A stretch of 64,000 nt of DNA from a virus. Positions 56,360-64,000 of this stretch are shown here, piece by piece. Under the pieces are notes generated by a model. It did not search any database, was not told the origin of the DNA, and saw only the letters and a list, made by a program, of their open reading frames with translations. The stretch is from the IMG/VR virus record IMGVR_UViG_3300049893_000724, positions 62,001 to 126,000 of that record; one strand, given 5' to 3'. The translations under genes were made by a program, and so were the position numbers. Numbering within the stretch: position 1 is the first letter of the stretch; every line of letters starts with the position of its first letter.

Positions 56360-56929
56360 TCAACTTTCGCCTGTATATGGAGTCCAGTATTGAACCTGGA
56401 ATTCTACGGTGAATTCTTCAATAGTGTCGGCGGTATCATATGAAAGATCAATTGCAGAAATATTAGTTGGGAAGATGCTATAAAATTTGTATTGTTTAGC
56501 AACTTGAAGTCCCTGTCCAACCGCATTATTTCCGCCAGTGGTGCTTGGAAGTCTCTTTAATTGCTTAACGAGAACATCTACCATGTAATCATTTGGATTG
56601 GTTGCACCGCTACCGTCAGCATATTGCCCAACATATTGCATCCATGCTTCCATTGCAGTTCTAATTTTGAAATCTTCATCGTTGATAACGGTGATAGTCC
56701 AAGTATCAAATGTTCTGTCACCTGCTACCTTGAAGATTCTTCCTCTAAAAGGAACATCGATTGATGCAATATTTGAGGCTGGTAAGTTAGCTGCTTTGCA
56801 TAATACAGAGAATTCATTAGCATCAAATTCCGCTCCTCCTGGAAAGTTGGTTAAAACAACTTCAAATAAATTAGGACGAGCGCCACCACCCTTGAGTACT
56901 GTTTTAAAATCCTGAATACTGTGTGCCAT
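56360..56929 (-). CDS. gp19: Tail tube protein (T4 gp19-like)
   Basis: 189 aa. FEVVLTNFPGGAEFDANEFS, PFRGRIFKVAGDRTFDTWTI and EFTVEFQVQYWTPYTGES fit gp19, which makes the inner tail tube. A good Shine-Dalgarno AGGAGG precedes the ATG. Follows gp18 as in T4. Confidence 0.94.
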   Translation of the reverse strand: MAHSIQDFKTVLKGGGARPNLFEVVLTNFPGGAEFDANEFSVLCKAANLPASNIASIDVPFRGRIFKVAGDRTFDTWTITVINDEDFKIRTAMEAWMQYVGQYADGSGATNPNDYMVDVLVKQLKRLPSTTGGNNAVGQGLQVAKQYKFYSIFPTNISAIDLSYDTADTIEEFTVEFQVQYWTPYTGES

Positions 56930-56962
56930 TTTTAGGTCCTCCTTGTTGTTTTGTAATTAAAA

Positions 56963-59164
56963 TCAAACTGTACCAGCCACTTCTTCAAATGCTACTCCAG
57001 TACGTGTAGCAACGAAGGTTAGGGTTATGTAGTTGATAGACTTGGCAGGCTTCAGGTAAATGTCTGCTCTAAATTCATTATTGTCAATCACATCAGGAGT
57101 GTTATTTGACGTATCGCATACAACCAAGAATCCATACAGTCCTCTCTTTGCCTGAACATCGCGGAGATATGGTTCAACAATATTTTTAAAGTTTGCTCTT
57201 GTCAGTTCATCGTTGAGTTCAAAGAGTTGCGCCTGAGCGGCTTTTTGAAGTGCTTGCTCAATTGTGAGGAACAAGCGACGAACGTTAATTCTATCAAAGG
57301 AAGATGCATAGGCAAGAGCAGTTTTGTCGCCAAACAGAAGAGTTCCGACCCCAGGTTGAGTAACGATTGAGTTAATTCTCAGAGGATAAAGTTGATCTCT
57401 CTGTGCCTTAGATGGGTTATATGCAAGTTTAATTGCATTGTTCAGAATTCCTCTCTGCTGACCTGCAGGGGAGAACCAAGGATATGAAACAATGTTTGTG
57501 CGACACATCAGACCAGCAACGTCAGCATTGCAAGGAATGTAAACAAACTTATTATTAAATCTATCGTAAGTGTACTTATACCCACTATCAAATACAGTGT
57601 ATGATGAAGATGATAGTGAACTGAAGTAACTGATTAGATTATTTGTTTGAGTTGTGGTGTTAGTGATTCCAACAAGATCTGCTCTATGAGGACCAACAAC
57701 TGCCATACAATCCTTTCTTCCTTCTGCAAGAGAGATAAGATATTGCGCTTTTGCCTGGGAGTCTGATTTTGAAGTAAGACCAGGACCCATGATCAAATAA
57801 TCAACTTGAACATTATCTTTATTGGAGAAAAGATTATATGAGTTTTGTAAATCTCCAAGAGTTGTTGCAGATCCACCTGAAGCAGAATAATTAACACCGC
57901 CACCCAAACTATAAGTTTTATTTCCAATTGCGCTGAAAGTTACTCCTTGAGCATTTTGACCCCAGAGACCTTGTGCAGTAGTGTATGGTGTAAATGATGT
58001 TGAGAATGCAACTGCTCTTGGGGCAGTACCCCAATAAGAGTCCGCAGCACTTGATGGATTATATCCAGCCCAAATTTGAGATGAAAAATCTGCAATGTAC
58101 TGCTTATACCAAATTTTTTGTGGGGAATTGACTGCGGAAACCGCATCAGCTGCTTTTGAAAGACCTAGATGCTTCTCAATCAAAGTTCCTTGAACACCTG
58201 TGATTGATCCTAGATCGTCAACTACAACAACGTGTATTCCATCACCTTCACCTGCTCTATCAGCAACATACTGATTAGTTGTTGGTTTTGGTGCGATTGA
58301 TTTCCAATAAATTGTGCTGTTTGTGAGACCTAAAGTTTGTTGGTCATACCAATCAACGACTGTTGCGGGAGTTACACCTGCCAATCCTTGGGTAGAACCA
58401 GTAGCAATACCGGAATTGTTTATAAACTTAATTGTATTGGAAGTTGAGAAAGATGCATAACTTGCCGATTGGGCATAGTTGATTAAACTTTCTGTTCCTG
58501 CAGAGGAAACTCTTGAAACAACATGAACATCAATTGTGCTATTTCCGTTTGTGGAATCGGTAGTAACACCAGTGATAATTCCTTTGAGATAACCACTAAA
58601 CAAAGAAGTTGTTCCTGCGCCAGGAAGAACAACGTTAGTGAGTGCAGCAGTAATACCATACCCAACCACAGCACCTAAAGTTGCTAAATTGGTTGTTGTA
58701 ATTCCGATGGTTTGATCTGCAAAATCGTCAATAAAACAAACTTTTAATCCATTTGCCCAAGTGCCTGGATTCTTTGCCGCATAGGTAAAGTTTGTTGCCT
58801 CAGACCAATTGCCCGTATAGTCATCATAATTTTTAATTTTTGAATTGGTTGTGGAAGCGATTCCAACCCCAGCATTCGCATTATTGAGGCTTGAACCATC
58901 AGTTCTAACAACCTTTAAAACTCCGCCATATGAGAGATATGATGAAGCACTCATCCAGTACTCATATTGAGCGTCTGTTGAAATAGGCTTACCGAATACA
59001 TTGATTAAATCTTGTTCGGTTGCAATATCAATAGGGTAATCGACAGGTCCAATAGGAAAAGGTCCTGCAATCGCACCAATATTATCTAATACATTATCAG
59101 CTCTTCCTACCGTTAGATCAACCTCCCTGACTAGTACCCCAGGAGATAATTGAGGAGTCGCCAT
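56963..59164 (-). CDS. gp18: Tail sheath protein (T4 gp18-like)
   Basis: 733 aa. PQLSPGVLVREVDLTVGRAD at the start, then NIGAIAGPFPIGPVDYPIDI, and the C-terminal FLTIEQALQKAAQAQLF and RTGVAFEEVAGTV match contractile sheath. Late promoter AATAAATA 59200-59207. Confidence 0.96.
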   Translation of the reverse strand: MATPQLSPGVLVREVDLTVGRADNVLDNIGAIAGPFPIGPVDYPIDIATEQDLINVFGKPISTDAQYEYWMSASSYLSYGGVLKVVRTDGSSLNNANAGVGIASTTNSKIKNYDDYTGNWSEATNFTYAAKNPGTWANGLKVCFIDDFADQTIGITTTNLATLGAVVGYGITAALTNVVLPGAGTTSLFSGYLKGIITGVTTDSTNGNSTIDVHVVSRVSSAGTESLINYAQSASYASFSTSNTIKFINNSGIATGSTQGLAGVTPATVVDWYDQQTLGLTNSTIYWKSIAPKPTTNQYVADRAGEGDGIHVVVVDDLGSITGVQGTLIEKHLGLSKAADAVSAVNSPQKIWYKQYIADFSSQIWAGYNPSSAADSYWGTAPRAVAFSTSFTPYTTAQGLWGQNAQGVTFSAIGNKTYSLGGGVNYSASGGSATTLGDLQNSYNLFSNKDNVQVDYLIMGPGLTSKSDSQAKAQYLISLAEGRKDCMAVVGPHRADLVGITNTTTQTNNLISYFSSLSSSSYTVFDSGYKYTYDRFNNKFVYIPCNADVAGLMCRTNIVSYPWFSPAGQQRGILNNAIKLAYNPSKAQRDQLYPLRINSIVTQPGVGTLLFGDKTALAYASSFDRINVRRLFLTIEQALQKAAQAQLFELNDELTRANFKNIVEPYLRDVQAKRGLYGFLVVCDTSNNTPDVIDNNEFRADIYLKPAKSINYITLTFVATRTGVAFEEVAGTV

Positions 59165-59199
59165 TTTTTTCTCCGTAAAATCTCAGTTTATCTAAAAAA

Positions 59200-59207
59200 T
59201 ATTTATT
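59200..59207 (-). promoter_or_regulatory. Late promoter (AATAAATA) for gp18
   Basis: Octamer 36 bases upstream of the sheath start codon. Confidence 0.65.
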
Positions 59208-59246
59208 AAAAACTCACTTTTCACGGGGGAAACGTGACGTGAATAT

Positions 59247-59477
59247 CTACCAATCAGGATATTCCCACTTATCAAGAACTGATGTCACTATTCTACTAGA
59301 AACAATTCTTTTTATTGTACACTCTTTACATTCATAAGAATATGAAGATGCTACAGGGCCCCTATCTTTACGAGTTTGGTAAAAACCATCTATCAAATTT
59401 TTCATTTCTCCACACACTCTACACTTTCTATCCACAAGAAGCAAATGACCCAATCGTATTTGAGCATCAAGTTCCAT
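59247..59477 (-). CDS. Zinc-ribbon protein between terminase and sheath (76 aa)
   Basis: CRVCGE and YECKECTIKRI give a four-Cys zinc site, similar to those of HNH or recombination endonuclease VII proteins, but no catalytic His is seen. ATG 59477 shares bases with the gp17 stop (TAATG). Possible small DNA-binding protein. Confidence 0.6.
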   Translation of the reverse strand: MELDAQIRLGHLLLVDRKCRVCGEMKNLIDGFYQTRKDRGPVASSYSYECKECTIKRIVSSRIVTSVLDKWEYPDW

Positions 59478-61123
59478 TAAGAAAGGTACTCCCACATATA
59501 CGCACGATCACCATATTCATCAACGTGCCATCTATCACCATCAGCATCTACAAAACTTGTGTCATCGAGACCATCCAAAATGAATCCAAAAGGTGACATA
59601 TCTTGCTCAATTTGATTTTTTTGTTCTTCATATAATCTTTTTCTTACATCTTGGTCTGTGAGTTCTTTGAAGTAATCTTGTGCAACTAACCAAGCATAAA
59701 TTACAAGACACATTGCAAGGTCGTCATTACATCCTTCTTCTGCTTCAAATGAATTATGCTTTTGGATGAATGTTGTAAGTTCACTGATAATTTCATAGTC
59801 ATTTATTAGTAACTTACTTTCCTCAATCATAGTCTTTAGATTAAGACATCCAACTTTCTTAACTGTTTTGGACATCTTTACTCCAAGTTGAGTTTTCTTT
59901 CCAGAAAAACCTTGACCAACGATTTGACCTGCTCTGCCTCTCATTGAGCACATTAAAAGATTGTTATATTCCAAATCGTATTGGAGAATACTTGCTACCT
60001 GATCTCCAACGTCATTTACCTCACATAAAATATAAGCACTATTATATGCAGATGCTGTTTCGTGAATTATACTTGGAAATAGCATCGGTTTTATTTCATT
60101 GTTTCTATACTTGGCAACAACTTTATGTGGGAACTGGGTGATATCTACCACAGCAAACGCAGAATAATCATTACCAACCCCTCTAGCAACGTCTACAGTG
60201 ATGAGGTAATCATGATTCTCTACAGGGTCCTCATAAACATCTAAACCAGCACTGCGGGTCTTGGGAGCGTCGTATACGAGGGTTCTGAGTTTGCTTGGTG
60301 CAATGAGAGTATCAACAGAACCTAAGAATTCGCATTCAAATTCTACCTTGAACTGTTGTTCGGAAGTGTTTGCAATTGTTTGTTTTTTCCACTCTTCATC
60401 ACGCCCAGGAACTTCACTCCAATGAACGTCAGTAAAGACATATTCATTTTTACCTTTTTCAGCATCGTGCCACATACGGTAGAAATGATTCATACCGTGT
60501 GGCGTAGAAACTATGATGACTTTTGTTTGTTTACCAGAAGTAATAGTAGGATAAACAGATGCAAAGAACGAGTCTGCAATATGGTTTGGAACGAAAGCGA
60601 ATTCGTCGAGGAAGAGGATATTAAATGACATACCTCGGACAGCACTCGCAGATGTAGAAGCTGCCAATATCTTACTGCCATTTTCTAACTCCAATGAACC
60701 TTTGTTCCAAGCAATAATACCTTGCTGCATCCACTTAGGAAGATTTTCATATGCAGTTTGCAATCTATCAAGAAGTTCTCTTGCGGTTGCCGCTTTGTTT
60801 GCAAGAATACCAATGTTTACATTATCATTAAAAACTGCATAATGCAATAAAAAAGAAACCACGGTTGTAGACTTACCTGTCTGCCTAGGCATCTTACAGA
60901 TATTAAATCTATGATTATGGAAATTATTAATTAACTTCTCTTGGAAATGATATGGTTTAAATGTTTGTAGTCCGTGATCTAGAGTAACAATTTTTACATA
61001 ATTATTTGCAAAATAAACGGGATTATCCTTACATTTCATAAACTCAAGAATTTGTTCTTGAGTAAATTCAATAGGAGTATTTGCTTTTTTTAAAAGCGGA
61101 TTACCGAGATAAACATCACTCAT
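59477..61123 (-). CDS. gp17: Terminase large subunit (T4 gp17-like)
   Basis: 548 aa. ATPase: Walker A MPRQTGKST (78-86) and Walker B NILFLDEFAFV, then VSTPHGMNHFYRMW (coupling). Nuclease: VDVARGVGNDYSAFAVVD and CNDDLAMCLVIYAWL acidic residues. Packages DNA with gp16 at the portal. Confidence 0.97.
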   Translation of the reverse strand: MSDVYLGNPLLKKANTPIEFTQEQILEFMKCKDNPVYFANNYVKIVTLDHGLQTFKPYHFQEKLINNFHNHRFNICKMPRQTGKSTTVVSFLLHYAVFNDNVNIGILANKAATARELLDRLQTAYENLPKWMQQGIIAWNKGSLELENGSKILAASTSASAVRGMSFNILFLDEFAFVPNHIADSFFASVYPTITSGKQTKVIIVSTPHGMNHFYRMWHDAEKGKNEYVFTDVHWSEVPGRDEEWKKQTIANTSEQQFKVEFECEFLGSVDTLIAPSKLRTLVYDAPKTRSAGLDVYEDPVENHDYLITVDVARGVGNDYSAFAVVDITQFPHKVVAKYRNNEIKPMLFPSIIHETASAYNSAYILCEVNDVGDQVASILQYDLEYNNLLMCSMRGRAGQIVGQGFSGKKTQLGVKMSKTVKKVGCLNLKTMIEESKLLINDYEIISELTTFIQKHNSFEAEEGCNDDLAMCLVIYAWLVAQDYFKELTDQDVRKRLYEEQKNQIEQDMSPFGFILDGLDDTSFVDADGDRWHVDEYGDRAYMWEYLS

Positions 61124-61138
61124 AACAAAACCTACTTA

Positions 61139-62833
61139 TTAATTACAGTTCCAACGACGAAGTGCTTTGTTTATATTGCTATCCGGGTCTCTTGCGGTTT
61201 TTGCTGAAGTCAATTTTGACTTCATCCCCTTCATTCTACGGCAAAAAGACTTACGACGTGCTGCTCTTTTACCTTCTGGATTTTTTTCAGTAACTGCAGT
61301 TTGGAGTTTTGAACCTGGATTCTCACGGCGATATGCTTTTACTGCAGCAGGACTTAATCCATCAGTTTTATCTTGACGATTTACTTTTTGCCAGTCTTCA
61401 TCAACTTCAACTTCTTCGCCCATAGGCTTTACGTAGTTTTTATTAAAACCCGGTTTTCCCGCACTACCGCCTTGATAACCAATTCTGATTAATGGTTGTC
61501 CTGGTTGAATTTCTGAAACTGAATGATAAATTACTTTTGCGCCTGGATAAACCTTTTCAATTTCACTAGAGATTTCACTTCTGGTCGGTAGTTTTGTTTG
61601 TGGGAAAAACATTTGTATGCCGTGATACTTCCCTCTCCAAGAAATAGTAATTGAAATTATATTTCCAGTCTCTGCTTGCAATCTAGTTGCTTCTTCAACC
61701 TGAGACTTAAATCCTTTAATTGGTTCTGGGTTAATTAAATCAACGACCTCAGCAAAGGTGTTTCCATTTGCATCTTCTATTGTTTGCTCAGGAACGCAGT
61801 TTGGAACCATTTTCTTTCCTTTCTTTTTCATGCCAACTTGCTTATAACCAGACCAACACGCTTCATCCATTTCCCCACTTGCAACATAATCTGCCGCAGT
61901 ATCAATATAATCTGCTGCTTTTGTAATTTTAGATTGTACCCATGCTTCTAAATCTCCTTCACCTTTACCTACTTTCATTTGAAGTCTTTTTACAGCATCA
62001 GCAATAGTTTTTAACTCAGATCTTGCCATTGAATATTCATGATCTTTAATGGAAACCTTATCCCATGCCTTTCCGCCATATGAACATTCAGATCTAGTTT
62101 CTCTCTTATCACACAATGGACAGTATCTTTGTTCTTCAACTGCTTCTGACTTAGTTCCCCAGTTATCCGCACCAACTTTGCGGCACTTGACTAATGCACC
62201 TGAAGCATATGCACTTGGCCAAACACTATAACGTGATTTTACTTTGTGGTAGCAAGCATCTTTTTTGCCGCTACCTTTACCTGGTTTATCTTTTGCTTCT
62301 TGTACATCCATTTCTTCTTTCATTTTCTTTCTAGGTGAATCTGTAGAAACATAGGTTGGTTTTGCGGCACCTGATTTTTGTTGCTGGCCAGGATCCGCTT
62401 CTTTTTTTCTTCTTGCTGCAGATAGTCTCTCTGCTTTAGTCATAGTCGCTCTTTTTGCAGAAGAAACACACTTAGGAACTCCTTCTCCAGGTTCATCACT
62501 TGCACATGTCCCACCAGTTACTACATTAACCCAACCAGACTTTCCATCTTTTGATTTAGACTTTCCAAACCAATCACGAAGTCCCTCTTCGGTAACATCT
62601 TTAAATTTTTTATGGTGCTTCTTAGCATCCGCTTCCATTTTTTTCAAACGAGTATAATAATCTGGTATTTCATCCAGATGTTGAAGAGCAATGTCCATTG
62701 CAAGTTCATGATCTTTAGTGTGTTCATGTTCAATAGGTTCACCCATATCAAGTTGCTTCTGAATGAAAGAAACATCAAGACGATGCTTTTTTGCAATCTG
62801 CTCAACTGTTTTATGTGGTTTAATTTTGGGCAT
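61139..62833 (-). CDS. Mosaic protein of several phage modules (564 aa)
   Basis: Distinct modules in order: a helix-rich N-terminus with HELAMDIALQHLDEIPDYYT (25-70); GWVNVVTGGTCASDEPGEGV with CVSSAKRATMTKAERLSAAR (100-145); CYHKVKSRYSVWPSAYASGA (185-215); two CPLC/C pairs; CWSGYKQVGMKKKGKKMVPN; and a C-terminal SPAAVKAYRRENPGSKLQTA ... FCRRMKGMKSKLTSAKTARD ... RRWNCN. Several of these occur as separate proteins in other marine phages. Basic and Cys-rich; between gp17 and gp16. Probably packaged or DNA-associated; function unknown. Confidence 0.65.
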   Translation of the reverse strand: MPKIKPHKTVEQIAKKHRLDVSFIQKQLDMGEPIEHEHTKDHELAMDIALQHLDEIPDYYTRLKKMEADAKKHHKKFKDVTEEGLRDWFGKSKSKDGKSGWVNVVTGGTCASDEPGEGVPKCVSSAKRATMTKAERLSAARRKKEADPGQQQKSGAAKPTYVSTDSPRKKMKEEMDVQEAKDKPGKGSGKKDACYHKVKSRYSVWPSAYASGALVKCRKVGADNWGTKSEAVEEQRYCPLCDKRETRSECSYGGKAWDKVSIKDHEYSMARSELKTIADAVKRLQMKVGKGEGDLEAWVQSKITKAADYIDTAADYVASGEMDEACWSGYKQVGMKKKGKKMVPNCVPEQTIEDANGNTFAEVVDLINPEPIKGFKSQVEEATRLQAETGNIISITISWRGKYHGIQMFFPQTKLPTRSEISSEIEKVYPGAKVIYHSVSEIQPGQPLIRIGYQGGSAGKPGFNKNYVKPMGEEVEVDEDWQKVNRQDKTDGLSPAAVKAYRRENPGSKLQTAVTEKNPEGKRAARRKSFCRRMKGMKSKLTSAKTARDPDSNINKALRRWNCN

Positions 62834-62988
62834 TATTCAACTGGTTTTGATTTAGTCTGCTCACCTTTTGCTCTTTTTTTTCTCCCCGCACAATGAGCAC
62901 GTTGAGAAAATCCTTTTGGATTTGAGCAATCAATACTCTTTTTATATTTATTAGTCCACTCTTCTTGAAACTGCTTAAACGTTTTCAT
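62833..62988 (-). CDS. Small protein with capsid-targeting-like N-terminus (51 aa)
   Basis: Starts MKTFKQFQEEWTNKYKKS, close to the T4 capsid-targeting pattern, then CSNPKGFSQRAHCAGRKKRA, a Cys-and-basic module. Its stop overlaps the start of the mosaic gene (TAATG). It may be an internal head protein; its basic module is similar in type to those of the 564-aa protein. Confidence 0.6.
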   Translation of the reverse strand: MKTFKQFQEEWTNKYKKSIDCSNPKGFSQRAHCAGRKKRAKGEQTKSKPVE

Positions 62989-63409
62989 CTTGAGTTTGTT
63001 GTTTTAATAGTTTTGCTAGTTCTGCAGTGGATCCCACAAAAAGTGCATTATTAACTGTAGTGGGACCTTTACTAATTTTTTCTTCTTCAATATCTTTTAG
63101 TTTTTTCTGAAGATCCATTAATTTATCTGTTGCATCAGCCACATTTTTAATAAGTTGACCGGCAACTTCATACGCTCTTGGCATTTCACTTTCCTGTGCA
63201 AGTTCAAGAATCCCATTGATTGCTTCTTGTCCTTTTTCAATCAAAGAATACAAATTTCCTCTGGTGTATTCATAATCTTTTTTGATATCATCTACAGTTG
63301 AAGCGATTTTTTCTACTTTTTCGATAGAAGTATCAACGTCAGTAGAAACTATTTCTCCTGATACATTAAAAGTATTATTCAATTCATCAAATTTTTTTGT
63401 CATTTTCAT
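62975..63409 (-). CDS. gp16: Terminase small subunit (T4 gp16-like)
   Basis: 144 aa. DDIKKDYEYTRGNLYSLIEK, ESEMPRAYEVAGQLIKNVAD and the LMDLQKKLKDIEEEK coiled coil fit cyanophage gp16. Order gp15-gp16-gp17 is kept with two inserted genes. ATG 63403 is also possible. Confidence 0.85.
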   Translation of the reverse strand: MKMTKKFDELNNTFNVSGEIVSTDVDTSIEKVEKIASTVDDIKKDYEYTRGNLYSLIEKGQEAINGILELAQESEMPRAYEVAGQLIKNVADATDKLMDLQKKLKDIEEEKISKGPTTVNNALFVGSTAELAKLLKQQTQDENV

Positions 63410-64000
63410 GATGTCGAACCACTAAATCCAAAATCATCTCCCGCTTCAATCGCAGCATTATCCGCAGTTGTTATTGATTTAACTGCCGCCCCTGCGAGAT
63501 GTGAAGTAATCGTGGTTCCATCTCTGCCTCTATCGACAGTTAAAACATTACCAGTCTTAAGTTTTACATAGATCTCTTCACCTTCAAGATCTAAGTAGGT
63601 ATTGACGGAAATTGAAGATGCATTGTTAACTTCAATAAGAATATCTTCAGTCGTAATATCCTTAACAAGATTTGTTAAGACTATACCAGTATAGTTCTTA
63701 ATTGCTCTTGGTTCTGATGTATAAACAACTTCGCGTCTTGGTGTTGAAGTTGCATCGCCAGTAATATAACTGATAGTGGTCTTTTTGACGATATCTTTTG
63801 TTGCTGTTTGAGTTGGTCCAAATAGATAGGTTTTTGCAGTAAATCTTAATGTGTATATTAAAACTCTTCTTGTAGTAAAGTTACCTTCATAATCATCCTG
63901 GAAAGTTATATTTTCTAAAACTATTGGAATATCTCTTTTTTCATTAATCGCATCAACAAGTTCTACTGTTAGATTGTAAGACGGTTGGAAATATGGTAAA
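63406..64000 (-). CDS. gp15: Tail sheath stabiliser (gp15-like), 5' end beyond the window
   Basis: The last 197 codons: VELVDAINEKRDIPIVLENI, DDYEGNFTTRRVLIYTLRFT and KTYLFGPTQTATKDIVKKTT match cyanophage gp15. The C-terminus ends in GDDFGFSGSTS. Stop overlaps the gp16 start by 4 bases. Joins tail and head; partial at the window edge. Confidence 0.8.
   Translation of the reverse strand, partial: LPYFQPSYNLTVELVDAINEKRDIPIVLENITFQDDYEGNFTTRRVLIYTLRFTAKTYLFGPTQTATKDIVKKTTISYITGDATSTPRREVVYTSEPRAIKNYTGIVLTNLVKDITTEDILIEVNNASSISVNTYLDLEGEEIYVKLKTGNVLTVDRGRDGTTITSHLAGAAVKSITTADNAAIEAGDDFGFSGSTS

Noticed and set aside
62945-62952. AATAAATA as a late promoter for the mosaic protein
   Set aside because: It is within the 51-aa gene, over 110 bases from the next start.

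Overview
The window is a piece of the genome of a T4-like myovirus that infects marine cyanobacteria (a cyanomyovirus). The T4 core genes run in recognisable blocks, and cyanophage or cyanobacterial signature genes lie among them: plastoquinol terminal oxidase (PTOX), mazG, hsp20, a CobS-like ATPase with a VWA partner, a DUF3110 protein and a 2OG hydroxylase. Every protein gene I can support is on the minus strand, so transcription runs from high to low coordinates. Genes are tightly packed, with ATGA, TAATG and TGATG overlaps.

Region by region, in transcription order. (1) 64000-45230, virion: gp15 (partial), gp16, a CTS-like 51-aa protein, a 564-aa mosaic protein, gp17, a small zinc-ribbon protein, gp18, gp19, gp20, a gp67-like protein, a 1369-aa coiled-coil and fibre protein, a 182-aa structural protein, gp21, gp22, gp23, gp3-like and uvsY. 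(2) 45205-22470, replication, recombination and late transcription: uvsW, gp55, gp47, DUF3110, gp46, VWA metalloprotease plus MoxR/CobS ATPase, gp45, gp44, a DUF4338 protein, gp62, regA, hsp20, three Sm-like small proteins, gp43, uvsX, an Asp/Asn-hydroxylase-like gene, gp41 and mazG. (3) 22460-15300, a second group of virion or internal-head proteins, including a nucleotidyltransferase with a capsid-targeting-like N-terminus, and tRNA-Ala. (4) 15133-10400: gp61 primase, nrdA, nrdB and a GIY-YIG-like endonuclease. (5) 9670-4390: lysozyme-like lysis gene, a tRNA cluster (nine tRNAs, a degenerate tRNA-like element, structured RNA spacers, an HNH endonuclease, a Dps-like protein and an orphan Phd-like antitoxin) and an overlapping operon of PTOX with tiny membrane proteins. 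(6) 3437-1, a sugar or cell-surface module: tandem nucleotidyltransferase, class II aldolase, HAD phosphatase, GDPD-like enzyme and a WavE-like glycosyltransferase.

Regulation can be read in the DNA. Near-consensus sigma-70 promoters (TTGACA, 16-18 bases, TATAAT) stand just upstream of tRNAs and early genes, and several are built into rho-independent terminators. T4-type late promoters (NATAAATA) precede most virion genes, and about half of them overlap the stop codon of the gene upstream. gp55 and gp45, the sigma factor and clamp needed for late transcription in T4, are both encoded here.

The most promising unexplained items are: the PTOX operon with four to five overlapping membrane micro-proteins; a set of proteins with T4-like capsid-targeting N-termini, one of them an apparent enzyme; a 71-aa protein that copies the mature N-terminus of the major capsid protein; the terminator/promoter composites; back-to-back promoters at gp55; and the structured leader with an 11-codon ORF before the lysozyme gene. 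All product names come from reading protein motifs and gene order; no database search was run.
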